Both the position numbers and the translations under genes were made by a program. From Bradyrhizobium semiaridum (GTDB lineage: Bacteria; Pseudomonadota; Alphaproteobacteria; Rhizobiales; Xanthobacteraceae): a stretch of DNA of 64,000 nucleotides. Below the pieces are notes generated by a model that was not told the origin of the DNA, ran no database searches, and saw only the letters and a program-made list of their open reading frames with translations. Of the stretch, positions 42,574 through 52,531 are shown piece after piece. The stretch is from contig NZ_JAGKJJ010000016.1 of the NCBI RefSeq assembly GCF_020329505.1, positions 40,084 through 104,083 on the forward strand, written 5' to 3'. Each line of letters begins with the position of its first letter. The stretch's first letter is position 1.

Positions 42574-43230
42574 TCAGGCGGTGGCGCCGACGCCGATCGG
42601 GCAGGACACGCCGGTCCCGCCGAGCCCGCAATAGCCCGCCGGGTTCTTGGCGAGATACTGCTGGTGATAGTCCTCGGCGAAGTAGAACGCGCTCGACGGG
42701 GCGATCTCGGTGGTGATGGCGCCGAGGCCCTTGGCGGCGAGCGCCTTCTGATACATCGCCTGCGACGCTTCGGCGGCTGTGCGCTGCGCATCGCCGAACG
42801 TGTAGATCGCCGAACGATACTGCGTGCCGATGTCGTTGCCCTGGCGCATGCCCTGGGTCGGGTTGTGGTTCTCCCAGAACGTCTTCAGCAACTGCTCGTA
42901 GGAGATCTTCTTCGGATCGAACACGACCAGCACCACTTCGGTGTGGCCGGTGCGTCCCGAGCAGACCTCCTCATAGGTCGGGTTCGGCGTGTGGCCACCG
43001 GCATAGCCAACCGCCGTTGTGTAGATGCCGTCGCCGAGCTCCCAGAACTTGCGCTCCGCACCCCAGAAGCAGCCAAGCCCGAACACGGCCTGCTCGAGGC
43101 CTTGTGGGTAAGGCGGCTGCAGCTTGCTGCCGTTGACGAAATGGGTGGTCGCAGTCGGGATCGGCGTCGCGCGGCCGGGCAGCGCCTCGGCGGCGCTCGG
43201 CAACGCGGTGGTCTTGCGCATGAACAACAT
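42574..43230 (-). CDS. msrA: Peptide methionine-S-sulfoxide reductase MsrA
   Basis: The protein has 218 residues. The MsrA signature GLGCFWGAERKFW gives catalytic Cys54, followed by VGYAGGHTPNPTYEEVCSG and FWENHNPTQGMRQGND. Additional residues for substrate binding (Glu, Asp) are in place. It repairs oxidised methionine with thioredoxin. The first 45 residues (MRKTTALPSAAEALPGR) are the usual N-terminal stretch of the longer MsrA form. No signal peptide is seen, so it is cytoplasmic. It has a GGAGG-type ribosome site 8 nt before ATG 43230. Confidence 0.97.
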   Translation of the reverse strand: MLFMRKTTALPSAAEALPGRATPIPTATTHFVNGSKLQPPYPQGLEQAVFGLGCFWGAERKFWELGDGIYTTAVGYAGGHTPNPTYEEVCSGRTGHTEVVLVVFDPKKISYEQLLKTFWENHNPTQGMRQGNDIGTQYRSAIYTFGDAQRTAAEASQAMYQKALAAKGLGAITTEIAPSSAFYFAEDYHQQYLAKNPAGYCGLGGTGVSCPIGVGATA

Positions 43231-43345
43231 GGATTACCTCCGGGCGGGACATTGGCCACCGCGGCAAAGGCCTGCGGGGCGGCTGTCACCTATATATGTC
43301 GTTACGCAAGCGCTGGCAGCCCCGTTACGGGCCCGCCTGGGCCGG

Positions 43346-43663
43346 TCAGTCCCGCGCGTAGCCGATCAGCGGCTTGCGCGGCCTGAACAGCAGCATCAGC
43401 AGAATGCCGGCGATGCCGAGCACGGCGAACACCGGCTGATCAAGGATCACCCTGACCACATCGTTCCAAAGCCAGGGCGCGAAACCGTCCACCCAGACCC
43501 GGAAGGCCTGCTGGCTGGACTGGTGGATGTCGTTCCAGAACTGGCCGAGCCGGGTGAAGCGCAAGGTCTGGTCGGCGACATAGCGCGCGCCGTCATAGAC
43601 CAGGAAGATGAATCCGACCGCCAGCAGCACGAGGCCGATGAGACGGAAAAAACCGCGGATCAT
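43346..43663 (-). CDS. Hypothetical membrane protein
   Basis: The protein has 105 residues with a hydrophobic helix at each end: FRLIGLVLLAVGFIFLVYDG and FAVLGIAGILLMLLF. Between them lies a Trp-rich amphipathic loop (FWNDIHQSSQQAFRVWVDGFAPWLWND). It ends in RPRKPLIGYARD. It is a recognisable small rhizobial family without known function. ATG 43663 is preceded by GGGTGACGC only. Confidence 0.78.
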   Translation of the reverse strand: MIRGFFRLIGLVLLAVGFIFLVYDGARYVADQTLRFTRLGQFWNDIHQSSQQAFRVWVDGFAPWLWNDVVRVILDQPVFAVLGIAGILLMLLFRPRKPLIGYARD

Positions 43664-43796
43664 GCGTCACCCTAACTCCCTGTCGCGCCCCAGGCATCGT
43701 CAGGCCTTACCGGGCGCCTCCCGGAAATTCAACCGCTTCAGCGCCTTATCCGGCCGCCGCGGGCTGATTTCAGGGCCATTTTCGGCCCGGAAAGCG

Positions 43797-43825
43797 TTGA
43801 CGCTGCGACCTGCGCCCTCTATAAG
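43797..43825 (+). promoter_or_regulatory. Probable rpsT promoter
   Basis: TTGACG (43797-43802), 17 nt and TATAAG (43820-43825). Transcription would start near 43832, giving an rpsT leader of about 190 nt. No other gene lies in the 358-bp gap 43664-44021. Confidence 0.65.
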
Positions 43826-44021
43826 ACCGGCCGATGGCGGCAGGCGCAATCCTGCCGCCGCTGTTCTTTGGACAGTGCCGCATGTGGGGGCAGCGTTTCG
43901 CTTCCTGGCATGGCCGCCTCAAGAACACCTTGGACAAACACACAAGAGTCGAGAATTTGAACCGGCCGGTGCGCGCGAGCCCGACCACCGAGCGATCACC
44001 GCCGAAGGACAGTTAGAGACC

Positions 44022-44288
44022 ATGGCCAACACCACTTCCGCCAAGAAGGCGACCCGCAAGATTGCCCGCCGCACCATCGTCAACAAGTCGCGCCGCACCC
44101 AGATGCGCGGAGCAGTCCGCACCGTCGAGGAGGCGATCAGCCGCGGCGACCGCGACGCAGCACTGAAGGCGATGGCGAGCGCCGAGCCCGAGCTGATGAA
44201 GGCCGCGCAGCGCAACATCATTCACAAGAACAATGCGAGCCGGAAGGTGTCGCGTCTGTCGCAGCGAATCGCCAAGCTCGCGAAGTGA
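44022..44288 (+). CDS. rpsT: 30S ribosomal protein S20
   Basis: The 88-residue basic helical protein is typical of S20: MANTTSAKKATRKIARR start, a central NKSRRTQMRGAVRTVEEAI helix and the end HKNNASRKVSRLSQRIAKLAK. It binds 16S rRNA early in 30S assembly. Start ATG 44022 follows a weak GTTAGAGACC. Its position just upstream of dnaA is conserved in Rhodopseudomonas and Bradyrhizobium relatives. It has its own promoter (43797-43825) and terminator (44332-44361), so it is a single-gene unit. The long leader may host S20 autoregulation, which I cannot show. Confidence 0.97.
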   Translation: MANTTSAKKATRKIARRTIVNKSRRTQMRGAVRTVEEAISRGDRDAALKAMASAEPELMKAAQRNIIHKNNASRKVSRLSQRIAKLAK

Positions 44289-44331
44289 GCTGACTGAAAA
44301 CACGACTGACTGAAAAGCACAGTTGTCACGA

Positions 44332-44361
44332 AGCCCGGCTCGCGCCGGGCTTTTTGTTTTT
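44332..44361 (+). terminator. Intrinsic terminator of rpsT
   Basis: AGCCCGGC-TCGC-GCCGGGCT is followed by TTTTTGTTTTTG. The hairpin begins 43 nt after the stop. Confidence 0.9.
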
Positions 44362-45502
44362 GCCGTTGAAAGGTTCGTCACGCGAGAACGATCGCCTTGC
44401 TTCGCGACGAACGACGCATCGTGTTTCGTCGCGTCCGTAGTTCACCGGATATGTTTTGCTTCGTGAGTTAAGGCTACGCGTGAATCTTTCCGAGATACGC
44501 AACCTATATGGAATAGCGCGCCGCGATCTTTGCTGCGGAAATTCGTGTCGGGAGTTACCCTGCAAAAGTAACCCTGAAAAACGACGCTTCGCGAATTACT
44601 TATCAACATAGTGTTGAGCAGCGATTGGAAAAACGACCGTCGCAAGAGCAAATGTAAATTTTCTATGAAAAATTTTTAGTATTGCACCGTGGTTTGTGAC
44701 ATGCGCGAATCTGCGCGGCGATTCAAAAACTTGCTTTCGCAACTGCGCATTTGCAGCGTCGCAACAGTCGCGAAGAGTCTCGATCTCCGTCGAATCCACG
44801 GATTGTCAGAAAGTGCGCTTGGTGTATTTATTTCTTTGTCCGCGACGCCCACGGCTCTCCAGATCAGTGCGGTTTGAGACCCAAGGGCGGACGCGCAAAT
44901 CGGCGGCGGTGTGCGCGTTAGCGACGCTCTCCAAGCGAAGCTAGATTGACAACTCATAGCAATATGAGGACGGTTGACCTGTGTCAAAATTTCTCCGGCG
45001 ATGTCCCCCAATTATGCGGGAGCGTCGAACAAGAGAGACCAGGAGCGATCGTCGGATCTGGCGACGGGAACGCGAAGCAAACGGACGGGTTGAGGAAGAC
45101 ACGCGGCGAAGCGCCGGACATTTCAGTGTTCGGTAGCGGCACGTCGATTTGAAGACACAGGCGAGCTGATAGCTTGCCGCGATACGTCGCGGCGGGAGGG
45201 GGAGGACTTATGTCTTACGGGATCATCACTGCAGTCGATGCCACGACAGCCGAAGCGCAGATTTCCAGTGGTTCCGTGATCAGCCCCTCGGACGCCAGCT
45301 CCAACCCGCAGAGACCGTCGAGTACGCGCTGACCTCGCGGGCAGCATTCTCTCCACACGACTGATCTGACGCGTGGCGCATTGTCGCCACACGGGAGATC
45401 TTTGTCCGGAGCAGGCTGCGCCGTCGAAGGTCGCGCCGCGGCAGGGACCTTGCGCGGCGATTTTCACCACAACACACCACTCAGTCTGGAAGTACGAAGG
45501 CA
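44362..45502. other. Long non-coding region before dnaA, candidate chromosome origin
   Basis: The span to dnaA lacks a recognisable protein gene and is clearly richer in A+T than the rest (for example 44641-44690). It contains an inverted repeat CGCGACGAA/TTCGTCGCG (44403-44411, 44425-44433), one DnaA-box-like TTATCAACA (44600-44608), TCAACA-TAG-TGTTGA (44603-44617) and CTCATA-GCAA-TATGAG (44953-44968). Five GANTC sites are clustered (44482, 44707, 44720, 44775, 44792). In Rhodopseudomonas-type genomes the origin is placed beside dnaA. Only one box-like site is convincing, so the origin call is tentative; the region must at least hold the dnaA promoter. Confidence 0.45.
45210..45332 (+). CDS. 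Candidate 40-residue leader ORF before dnaA
   Basis: ATG 45210 is preceded by a run of purines (GGGAGGGGGAGGACTT), one of the strongest ribosome-binding sites in the window, and the frame runs 40 codons to TGA 45330-45332. The peptide (MSYGIITAVDATTAEAQISS...) has no known motif. It ends 170 nt before dnaA. It could be a translated leader peptide, a short independent gene or chance. Confidence 0.35.
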   Translation: MSYGIITAVDATTAEAQISSGSVISPSDASSNPQRPSSTR

Positions 45503-46933
45503 ATGAACAATACGGAACAGGATCGCTGGTCGCGGGTGAAGGGACGGTTGCGGACGAGTGTTGGCGAGGACGTCTACACCAGCTGGTTTGCGCGGATGGA
45601 TCTGGAGTGCGTGCAGGACGAGAGCGTCCGCCTCTCGGTTCCGACCCGGTTCCTGAAAAGCTGGATCCAGGCGCATTACACCGACCGCGTGCTCGCCTGC
45701 TGGCAGGCCGAGATGCCGGAGGTGCATCGCATCGACCTCACCGTGCGCTCGGCGATCCGTCCGGTCGCGCCGGCGAAGGAGCCCGTTGCACCGGTCGAGG
45801 TGCGCCCGGTGGCGCGCACCGATGGACGTCCGGCGCCGGAGCTGCGGTCGTTCGCGACCGCGCCGGTTTCCGCCAATCATGATGCGCTCGGCGGCTCGCC
45901 GCTCGATCCGCGCCTGACCTTCGCGAGCTTTGTCGTCGGCCGCTCCAACACGCTGGCGCATGCGGCCGCGCGTCAGGTCGCGGAAGGACGCCGCGGCGAT
46001 CCCGTGATGTTCAACCCGCTCTACATCCATGCCGGCGTCGGCCTCGGCAAGACGCATCTGCTGCAGGCGGTGACTTGGGCCGGCAACTCCGGCAGCGAGC
46101 GCAAGGTGCTGTATCTCACCGCCGAGAAGTTCATGTACGGCTTCGTCGCCGCGCTGAAGACGCAGACGGCGCTGGCGTTCAAGGAGGCGCTGCGCGGCAT
46201 CGACGTGCTCGTGATCGACGATCTCCAATTCCTGCAGGGCAAGTCGACGCAGGCCGAGTTCTGTCACACGCTGAACGCGCTGATCGATGCCGGCCGCCAG
46301 GTCGTGATCGCGGCCGATCGTCCGCCGTCAGACCTCGAAAGCCTCGACGACCGCGTGCGTTCGCGGCTGGCCGGCGGCCTCGTGGTCGAGATGGGCTCGC
46401 TCGGCGAGGAGCTGCGGCTCGGCATCCTGAAGTCGCGCGTCGCCGCGGCCCGCGCCCACCATGCCAGCTTCGACGTGCCGGAGGAGGTGCTCGACTATCT
46501 CGCCCGCACCATCACCCATAACGGCCGTGACCTCGAAGGCGCGATCAACCGCCTGCTGGCGCACTCCAAGCTCAACAACCAGCCGGTGACGCTGGAGATG
46601 GCCGAGCGCGAGGTGCGCGACCTGATCCGTCCGCAGGAACCGAAGCGGATCAAGATCGAGGACATCCAGCGCGTGGTGGCGCGGCAGTACAATGTCAGCC
46701 GCTCCGACCTGCTGTCGTCGCGCCGCACCGCCAACGTGGTGCGCCCGCGCCAGGTCGCGATGTATCTGGCCAAGACGCTGACCCTGCGCTCGCTGCCGGA
46801 GATCGGCCGGCGCTTCGGCGGCCGCGACCACACCACCGTGCTGCACGCCGTGCGCAAGATCGAGGCACTGGTCGCCAGGGACACCGCGCTGTCGGAGGAA
46901 GTCGAGTCGCTGAAGCGCCAGCTCCAGGAATAA
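45503..46933 (+). CDS. dnaA: Chromosomal replication initiator DnaA
   Basis: This is the 476-residue, full-length DnaA. Domain I (1-85) has DVYTSWFARMDLECV. A Pro/Ala-rich linker (90-135) follows. The AAA+ domain has Walker A GVGLGKTH (Lys183, Thr184), Walker B VLVIDDLQF (Asp239-Asp240) and sensor residues. The C-terminal helix-turn-helix carries the DnaA signature GRDHTTVLHAVRKIE. It opens the origin and regulates its own and other genes through DnaA boxes. The preceding 1.2-kb region is its likely control region. A strong terminator follows, so dnaN has its own promoter. Confidence 0.99.
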   Translation: MNNTEQDRWSRVKGRLRTSVGEDVYTSWFARMDLECVQDESVRLSVPTRFLKSWIQAHYTDRVLACWQAEMPEVHRIDLTVRSAIRPVAPAKEPVAPVEVRPVARTDGRPAPELRSFATAPVSANHDALGGSPLDPRLTFASFVVGRSNTLAHAAARQVAEGRRGDPVMFNPLYIHAGVGLGKTHLLQAVTWAGNSGSERKVLYLTAEKFMYGFVAALKTQTALAFKEALRGIDVLVIDDLQFLQGKSTQAEFCHTLNALIDAGRQVVIAADRPPSDLESLDDRVRSRLAGGLVVEMGSLGEELRLGILKSRVAAARAHHASFDVPEEVLDYLARTITHNGRDLEGAINRLLAHSKLNNQPVTLEMAEREVRDLIRPQEPKRIKIEDIQRVVARQYNVSRSDLLSSRRTANVVRPRQVAMYLAKTLTLRSLPEIGRRFGGRDHTTVLHAVRKIEALVARDTALSEEVESLKRQLQE

Positions 46934-46960
46934 GCCGCTCGCGGGGCTCTCGCGTTCCCT

Positions 46961-46997
46961 CGCCCTCCCTTCTCGCAAGGGAGGGCGATAGCTTTTT
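46961..46997 (+). terminator. Intrinsic terminator after dnaA
   Basis: CGCCCTCCCTT, loop CTCGC and AAGGGAGGGCG form a perfect 11-bp stem (46961-46987), followed by ATAGCTTTTT. The hairpin begins 27 nt after the stop. Confidence 0.7.
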
Positions 46998-47194
46998 CCG
47001 GCCCAAAACGTGGGGAACGGGCGCGGTTTCGCGCGCGTTTCCCTTGCACCGGCCCGCCATCCGCGCCACCTTGCGGTCCCCCCGTGGGTTTGATCAAATC
47101 CGATATTGATCCGGCTGTTCGGGTTTCCAACGCCGCGGCGCCGCCATGACCGGCCGCCCGGCCTTTCCATCTGAGGGATCTGGCGGGTATTGCA

Positions 47195-48313
47195 ATGAAG
47201 GTCACCGTCGAGCGCGCGCAACTCCTAAAATCGCTGGGTCACGTTCATCGCGTGGTCGAGCGCCGCAACACCATCCCGATCCTCGGCAACGTCCTGATCC
47301 GCGCCGAAGGCAGCCAGCTGTCGCTGAAGGCGACCGACCTCGACCTCGAGGTGACGGAGACGCTGGCCGCGGAGACCGGAACCGCCGGCTCGACCACCGT
47401 GCCGGCGCATATGTTCTACGACATCGTCCGCAAGCTGCCGGACGGCTCGCAGATCGTGCTGGAGGCCGATGGCGACCGCTCGGTGCTGGCAGTCAAGGCC
47501 GGCCGCTCGCGCTTCACGCTGCAGACGCTGCCCGAGAGCGATTTCCCGGATCTTGCCGCCGGCGACATGACGCATTCGTTCTCGCTGCCGGCCTCCGACA
47601 TCAAGCGCCTGATCGACCGCACGCAATTCGCGATCTCGACCGAGGAAACCCGCTACTACCTCAACGGCATCTATCTGCACTCGGCCGGCACCGCCAAGGC
47701 CGCGACCCTGCGCGGTGTCGCCACCGACGGCCACCGCCTGGCGCAGATCGACCTCGCCTTGCCGAAGGGCGCGACCGGGATGCCCGGCGTGATCGTGCCG
47801 CGCAAGACCGTCGGCGAGGTGCAGCGGCTGATCGAGGACGGCGAGGCCGAGATCCAGATCGAGCTGTCGCAGGGCAAGATCCGCTTCTCGCTCGGCAATG
47901 TGGTGCTGACCTCGAAGCTGATCGACGGTACCTTCCCGGACTATGGACGCGTCATTCCGCAGAACAACGACAAGGAGCTGGTGGTCGACAAGAAGGACTT
48001 CGAGGCCGCCGTCGACCGCGTCTCGACCATCTCCAGTGAGCGCGGCCGCGCCGTGAAGCTGGCGCTGTCCGCGGGCAAGCTGGTGCTCTCGGTCACCAAC
48101 CCGGATTCCGGCAGCGCCACCGAGGAGCTTGAGGTCGAATACGCCTCCGACGCGCTCGATATCGGCTTCAACTCGCGCTATCTGCTCGACATCGCCGCCC
48201 AGATCGAGGGCGAGGTCGCGGTGCTGAAGCTCGCCGACCCCGGCTCGCCGACGCTGGTCCAGGACAAGGACAACAAGGGCGCGCTGTACGTGCTGATGCC
48301 GATGCGGGTGTGA
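47195..48313 (+). CDS. dnaN: DNA polymerase III beta subunit (sliding clamp)
   Basis: The 372-residue protein shows three repeated clamp domains. It starts MKVTVERAQLLKSLGHVHRVVERRNTIPILGNVLI, followed by the RTQFAISTEETRYYLNGIYLH strand in domain II. It ends in the canonical YVLMPMRV peptide of the protein-binding groove. It tethers replicative polymerase and other partners to DNA. The gap to dnaA (261 bp) contains the dnaA terminator. The stop is followed after 12 nt by the left repeat of the GIY-YIG unit. Confidence 0.99.
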   Translation: MKVTVERAQLLKSLGHVHRVVERRNTIPILGNVLIRAEGSQLSLKATDLDLEVTETLAAETGTAGSTTVPAHMFYDIVRKLPDGSQIVLEADGDRSVLAVKAGRSRFTLQTLPESDFPDLAAGDMTHSFSLPASDIKRLIDRTQFAISTEETRYYLNGIYLHSAGTAKAATLRGVATDGHRLAQIDLALPKGATGMPGVIVPRKTVGEVQRLIEDGEAEIQIELSQGKIRFSLGNVVLTSKLIDGTFPDYGRVIPQNNDKELVVDKKDFEAAVDRVSTISSERGRAVKLALSAGKLVLSVTNPDSGSATEELEVEYASDALDIGFNSRYLLDIAAQIEGEVAVLKLADPGSPTLVQDKDNKGALYVLMPMRV

Positions 48314-48325
48314 TGATTTCCGCTC

Positions 48326-48356
48326 GTCATGGCCGGGCTTGACCCGGCCATCCATC
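48326..48356. repeat. Left inverted repeat of the GIY-YIG unit
   Basis: GTCATGGCCGGG, CTTGA, CCCGGCCATCCATC. The inner stem ATGGCCGGG/CCCGGCCAT is perfect. Confidence 0.8.
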
Positions 48357-48364
48357 AAAGCGAA

Positions 48365-48653
48365 ATGACCTATTGGGTGTACATCCTCGCAAGCAAGCCT
48401 GGTGGCACCCTGTATGTCGGTTGTGACTAATGATCTGGTCCGGCGCGTCTACGAGCATCGCGAGGGATTGGCGGAAGGCTTCACCAAGCGCTACGGCGTG
48501 AAGACGCTGGTCTACTTCGAAGCTCATGCGACCATCGCTGCGGCACTCCAACGCGAGAAGAACATCAAGCACTGGTCGCGCGAGTGGAAAATTGACCTGA
48601 TCGTTGCCGGCAATCCCGAGTGGCGCGACCTATATGACGAGATTGTCCGCTAA
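48365..48653 (+). pseudogene. GIY-YIG nuclease-family gene with a one-base insertion
   Basis: The frame from ATG 48365 gives MTYWVYILASKPGGTLYVG, then runs into a stop at TAA 48428-48430. Removing one T at 48421-48422 restores VTNDLVRRVYEHREGLAEGF, KRYGVKTLVYFE, REKNIKHWSREWKIDLI and NPEWRDLYDEIVR to the stop at 48653. The restored product is 95 residues, the normal size of the UPF0213/YhbQ-like GIY-YIG group, with the WVYIL and LYVG strands of the motif. Everything but that one base is intact, so decay is recent, the base is an assembly error, or frameshifting occurs (TCGGTTGTG has no classic slippery run). It is enclosed by inverted repeats. Confidence 0.82.
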
Positions 48654-48660
48654 CGCGGAC

Positions 48661-48691
48661 GATGGATTGCCGGGTCAAGCCCGGCAATGAC
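48661..48691. repeat. Right inverted repeat of the GIY-YIG unit
   Basis: GATGGATTGCCGGG, TCAAG, CCCGGCAATGAC. The inner stem ATTGCCGGG/CCCGGCAAT is perfect. It ends 8 nt before the recF start; the recF ribosome site AAGGAAAG follows at once. Confidence 0.8.
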
Positions 48692-48699
48692 AAGGAAAG

Positions 48700-49836
48700 A
48701 TGACCCCGTCCCGCATTCACCGCCTGTCGCTGACGCATTTCCGCAATTACCGGGCGGCGACGCTGCAGGTTGCGGGCGACATGGTAGTGTTGGTCGGGCC
48801 GAATGGCGCCGGCAAGACCAATTGCCTGGAGGCGATCTCGTTTCTGTCGCCGGGCCGCGGCCTGCGCCGCGCGACGCTGGAGGACATCGCCGACAACCAG
48901 GGCAACGGCTCCTGGGCGGTGGCGGCGGAGGTCGAGGGCGCGCTCGGCCTTGCCACGCTCGGGACCGGCATCGATGCGCCGACCGGCGAAGGCGGCACCA
49001 CGCGGCGCTGCCGGATCGACCGCGAGCCGGTCGGCTCGGCAACCGCGTTCGGCGATCATCTGCGCATCGTGTGGCTGACACCGGCGATGGACGGCCTGTT
49101 CATGGGCGCGGCCTCGGAGCGGCGGCGCTTCTTCGATCGCCTGGTGCTGGCGATCGATTCCGAGCATTCCAGCCGCGTCTCGGCGCTGGAGCGTTCGCTG
49201 CGCTCGCGCAACCGGATGCTCGAAGTGCGCAACTATGACGACCATTGGTGTGATGCGATCGAGCGCGAGACCGCGGAGCTCGCGGTCGCGGTCGCCGCAT
49301 CGCGCGGCCAGACCGCCGCCAGGCTCGCCGTGATGCTGCGCGAGCGCGGCGCGGCCTCGGCGTTTCCGTCCGCCGAGATCGCGCTCGACGGCTGGATGGA
49401 GAATGCGCTGCTGCAAGAGCCCGCCACCGCGGTCGAAGACCGCTACCGCGAGATCCTGCGCGCCAGCCGGCCGCGCGACGCCGCCGCCGGACGCACGCTC
49501 GACGGCCCGCATTTGACCGACCTGCAGGTCGTCTACGCGCCGAAGAACATGCCGGCACGCGATGCCTCGACCGGCGAGCAGAAGGCACTGCTGATCGGCC
49601 TCGTGCTGGCGCACGCCACGATGGTCGCCGAGATGACCGGCATCGTGCCGCTGCTGCTGCTCGACGAGGTCGTCGCGCATCTCGATCCCGGCCGGCGCAA
49701 GGCGCTGTTCGACGAGCTGGCAAAGCTCGGCGCGCAGGTCTGGATGACCGGCGCCGATCCTGCCGCGTTCGCCGACATCGGCCCGACCGGCGAGATATTC
49801 GACGTCGAATCCGGACGGGTCACGGGGCGCGGCTGA
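48700..49836 (+). CDS. recF: DNA replication and repair protein RecF
   Basis: The 378-residue SMC-like ATPase has Walker A GPNGAGKTN (33-41), a Gln/signature region FLSPGRGLRRATLEDIAD and ..STGEQKALLIGLVLAHA, and Walker B LLLLDEVVAHLD. It loads RecA at gaps with RecO and RecR. Start ATG 48700 follows AAGGAAAG directly. The GIY-YIG unit sits between it and dnaN, so transcription with dnaN would have to pass two hairpins. Confidence 0.98.
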   Translation: MTPSRIHRLSLTHFRNYRAATLQVAGDMVVLVGPNGAGKTNCLEAISFLSPGRGLRRATLEDIADNQGNGSWAVAAEVEGALGLATLGTGIDAPTGEGGTTRRCRIDREPVGSATAFGDHLRIVWLTPAMDGLFMGAASERRRFFDRLVLAIDSEHSSRVSALERSLRSRNRMLEVRNYDDHWCDAIERETAELAVAVAASRGQTAARLAVMLRERGAASAFPSAEIALDGWMENALLQEPATAVEDRYREILRASRPRDAAAGRTLDGPHLTDLQVVYAPKNMPARDASTGEQKALLIGLVLAHATMVAEMTGIVPLLLLDEVVAHLDPGRRKALFDELAKLGAQVWMTGADPAAFADIGPTGEIFDVESGRVTGRG

Positions 49837-50009
49837 GGGCGCGGAATCGCTCCCCAAGCGTGCCAAAATCCGTCCGCGAATCGGGCTTTTCAAGGCCTCC
49901 TGAATCGGCATTCAAAGGCCTTGAAAAAGTGCTAAAAAATCCCATTTATTCAATAGTTTGTGGAGACAGACTTTGCGCTAGGCGCAACTCCTCTTTCATG
50001 GCACAAATA

Positions 50010-50042
50010 GCGCAATCAGCGCCTCATATTGCGCAGCTGATT
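50010..50042 (+). promoter_or_regulatory. Competing hairpins in the gyrB leader
   Basis: GCGCAAT (50010-50016) pairs with ATTGCGC (50028-50034). AATCAGC (50014-50020) pairs with GCTGATT (50036-50042). The arms overlap, so only one stem can form at a time, 24 nt before gyrB. A 23-codon ORF (ATG 49998) runs through them and its stop overlaps the gyrB ATG (ATGA). A weak TTGAAA-N17-ATTTAT promoter lies at 49921-49949. Confidence 0.35.
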
Positions 50043-50065
50043 CGGGACATCCTCGAAGGCTTCAC

Positions 50066-52501
<2,436 letters not shown>

Positions 52502-52531
52502 CTCGACATCTAAAATGGGGCCTGTTTCCGC

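Larger units (their letters stand above)
48326..48691. mobile_element. Repeat-GIY-YIG-repeat unit in the dnaN-recF gap
   Basis: Two 31-nt inverted repeats (48326-48356 and 48661-48691) enclose a GIY-YIG gene with 8 nt before its ATG and 7 nt after its stop. Compared in the same orientation the repeats agree at 29 of 31 positions. The two differences (G/T at position 6, C/A at position 26) lie opposite each other in the inner hairpin, so pairing is kept. The whole unit occupies 366 of the 386 bp between dnaN and recF. I infer a small mobile or formerly mobile unit. No target-site duplication is obvious. Confidence 0.5.

Noticed and set aside
43834..44016. 60-codon open frame upstream of rpsT
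   Set aside because: It starts 9 nt after the promoter -10, lacks a ribosome site, and has irregular composition; more likely part of the rpsT leader.
44600..44608. TTATCAACA as proof of a chromosome origin
   Set aside because: A single near-match box is insufficient; I keep the origin as a candidate only.
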